This document shows, piece by piece, positions 6,235-7,587 of a DNA stretch of 7,587 nt. The stretch is taken from NCBI GenBank assembly GCA_030615975.1, contig JAUWYH010000069.1:1-7587 (forward strand). The letters run 5' to 3'. The stretch's first letter is position 1, and each line of letters starts with the position of its first letter. The translations under genes and the position numbers were made by a program. This DNA comes from Candidatus Aminicenantota bacterium (GTDB lineage: Bacteria; Acidobacteriota; Aminicenantia; Aminicenantales; Aminicenantaceae). The notes beneath the pieces are model-generated. The model was given only the letters and a program-made list of their open reading frames with translations, made no database searches and was not told where the DNA came from.

Positions 6235-7587
6235 TTAATTTTTATCCCATAATGCTCTAATTTCTTGTATAAATTAGAGCGCGGTGTATCAATCTCTCTC
6301 GCGGTTTGAGAAATGTTCCAATCGTTCTCCGTAAGCTTGGATATGATGAACTCTCTTTCTGCTAAATCTCTGAATTCTTTTAGACTCTTTATTTTCTCTA
6401 TATCAGGGAAATAAATCTGAACTTCGCCTCTTATCTGTTCTGGTAAATCTTTTTTTTCTATTATATCCCTATCGCTCGTAATAATCAATCTCTCCACAAC
6501 ATTCCTTAACTCTCGCACATTCCCCTTCCAGGGGTACTTCATCATAGCTTCAACAGCATCTTCAGAAAAGTGTTTGGGCTTAAAATTATTCTCTTCAACA
6601 TAATGTTGGCAAAAATAATCAAGGAGAATAGGAACATCTTCCTTTTTTTCTCTTAAAGCAGGTGAATAAAGGGGAACGACGTTTAAACGACAATAAAGAT
6701 CTTCCCTGAATTCCCCTTTTTTTATCTCTTTTTTCAGGTTTTTATTGGTTGCAGCAATAACTCTCACATCTACTTTGTTGATTTTACTCGAGCCAACCTT
6801 TTGCACTTCTCCTTCCTCAAGAACACGTAAAACTTTGGATTGAGTCTTCAAACTCATATCACCAACTTCATCCAAGAAAATCGTACCTCCATCTGCAAGT
6901 TCAAATTTTCCTGCTTTCCTTTCTGTGGCCCCAGTAAAAGCTCCTTTCTCGTGGCCAAAAAGCTCACTTTCTATAAGCTCCTCAGGAATGGCTGCACAAT
7001 TCACCTGGATAAATTTCTCTTTTGCCCGCAAACTGTGGCTATGAATGGCCCGGGCAATAAGCTCCTTCCCAGTGCCACTTTCCCCATATATTAGGATTGT
7101 GGCATTAGTGGGTGCAATCTTCATTATCTCCTTCCAGAGATTTTTCATAGATTGATGATTTCCGATGAGTTCATACCTCTTTTCCGCCTTTTTCCTCAAG
7201 TCCATACATTCGCGGAAGAGCTTATTTTGATTTAAAGCATTCCTTATGCTCAGCAAAACCCGCTCTCTTTGGAGCGGCTTTTCCAGAAAATCAAATGCCC
7301 CCAATTTCGTTGCTTCCACTGCAGTTCCAATCGTCCCATGTCCCGATATCATGATAACCTCAGGGGAATACGGCTTTTTCTTGATTTCTGCCAAGACTTC
7401 TAAACCATCCATCCCAGGAAGTTTTATATCCAGCAAGACCAAATCCAGGCCAACTGTTTCCTGTACAACATCTAAGGCTTCCTCACCATCCTCCGCCTCC
7501 AAGAATTGGCATCCTTCATACTCCAGTATCATTTTGAGGGATTTTCGGATGTTTTCTTCATCATCCACAACCAAGATTTTTGCTTTC
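6144..7587 (-). CDS. sigma-54-dependent response regulator, NtrC family (5' end outside the window)
   Basis: This is an activator of sigma-54 promoters, controlled by phosphorylation. The frame is open to the right edge and reads KAKILVVDDEE, a normal receiver N-terminus, so the true start is beyond base 7587. Counting from the TTG at 7574: receiver with acidic pair D4-D5, phospho-acceptor D49 (LLDIKLPGMDG), S77 and K99; AAA+ domain with Walker A GESGTGKE (164-171), GAFTGA sigma-54 loop (211-216), Walker B GTIFLDEV (230-237), FREDLYCRLNV with arginine fingers (289-299) and WKGNVRELRN (349-358); Fis-type HTH at about 405-445. All key residues are intact. The target genes and partner kinase are not visible; NtrX-like or NtrC-like naming is uncertain. 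The family normally ends near residue 446, but here 29 more residues, hydrophilic and without known domain, are read from the 5' part of rnpB before TAA at 6144-6146. Confidence 0.93.
   Translation of the reverse strand, partial: KAKILVVDDEENIRKSLKMILEYEGCQFLEAEDGEEALDVVQETVGLDLVLLDIKLPGMDGLEVLAEIKKKPYSPEVIMISGHGTIGTAVEATKLGAFDFLEKPLQRERVLLSIRNALNQNKLFRECMDLRKKAEKRYELIGNHQSMKNLWKEIMKIAPTNATILIYGESGTGKELIARAIHSHSLRAKEKFIQVNCAAIPEELIESELFGHEKGAFTGATERKAGKFELADGGTIFLDEVGDMSLKTQSKVLRVLEEGEVQKVGSSKINKVDVRVIAATNKNLKKEIKKGEFREDLYCRLNVVPLYSPALREKKEDVPILLDYFCQHYVEENNFKPKHFSEDAVEAMMKYPWKGNVRELRNVVERLIITSDRDIIEKKDLPEQIRGEVQIYFPDIEKIKSLKEFRDLAEREFIISKLTENDWNISQTAREIDTPRSNLYKKLEHYGIKIKAGVGEVVAPSSLKEKEGEESPNSKGQDGR
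6241..6249 (-). promoter_or_regulatory. possible extended -10 promoter of rnpB inside the regulator gene
   Basis: On the minus strand the bases TGGGATAAA fit an extended -10 element: TG (6249-6248), one base, then GATAAA (6246-6241), four of six matches to TATAAT. With usual spacing the transcript start is base 6234, exactly the first G of helix P1. No good -35 hexamer lies 16-18 bases upstream (best matches two of six); that region falls in the loop of an inverted repeat. The element is coding sequence of the regulator. Placement is inference. Confidence 0.4.
6254..6280 (-). repeat. perfect 10-bp inverted repeat just upstream of rnpB
   Basis: GCTCTAATTT and AAATTAGAGC are exact reverse complements with a seven-base loop. 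On the minus strand the repeat lies 20 bases before the rnpB 5' end, in codons for the recognition helix of the regulator's HTH (around residues 431-440 counted from TTG 7574). In RNA it would form a stable hairpin without a following U-run, so it is not a standard terminator. It could be a processing site, an operator centred near -33 of rnpB, or chance. Confidence 0.6.

Noticed and set aside
7572..7574. TTG at 7574 as the start codon of the response regulator
   Set aside because: The frame is open upstream to the edge and encodes KAKI, the usual first beta strand before LVVDDE. The gene is cut by the window rather than starting there.

Overview
The window comes from a bacterium of moderate to low G+C. 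It shows textbook sigma-70 promoter boxes, a bacterial A-type-like RNase P RNA, an initiator-type tRNA, a proton-translocating complex I and a sigma-54-dependent response regulator. Together these point to a free-living Gram-negative-type lineage. Nothing in the sequence fixes the phylum; an Acidobacteriota/Aminicenantota-like or other deep-branching group is only a guess.

Layout. Bases 1-22 are the 5' end of a tRNA gene on the minus strand, cut by the window edge, with its own promoter at 34-61. Back to back with it, a consensus promoter at 69-98 drives the plus-strand operon nuoJ-nuoK-nuoL-nuoM-nuoN (113-5836). These five genes encode the distal membrane arm of NADH:quinone oxidoreductase: three antiporter-like proton channels (L, M, N) and the linking subunits J and K. 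Gaps are -4, +1, +4 and -4 bases, so the genes are tightly coupled. The peripheral-arm genes and nuoA, nuoH and nuoI are not in front of nuoJ, so the complex I locus is split in this genome.

nuoN converges almost base to base with rnpB (RNase P RNA, minus strand, about 6234 to 5838). All main helices of the RNA can be traced. Upstream of rnpB on the same strand lies an NtrC-family response regulator (receiver, AAA+ with GAFTGA, Fis-type HTH). It enters from the right edge without its first codons.

The most unusual feature is the junction of these two genes. The regulator's frame has no stop where the family normally ends. It runs 91 bases into rnpB and stops at the UAA in the loop of the P8 hairpin. 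The first 91 bases of the ribozyme (P1, P2, P3, P4 and into P8) therefore also code for a 29-residue hydrophilic tail. An extended -10 element inside the last regulator codons predicts a transcript start exactly at the first base of helix P1. A single extra A in an A5 run would place a TAA immediately before that base, so both a real gene overlap and a sequence error must be considered.
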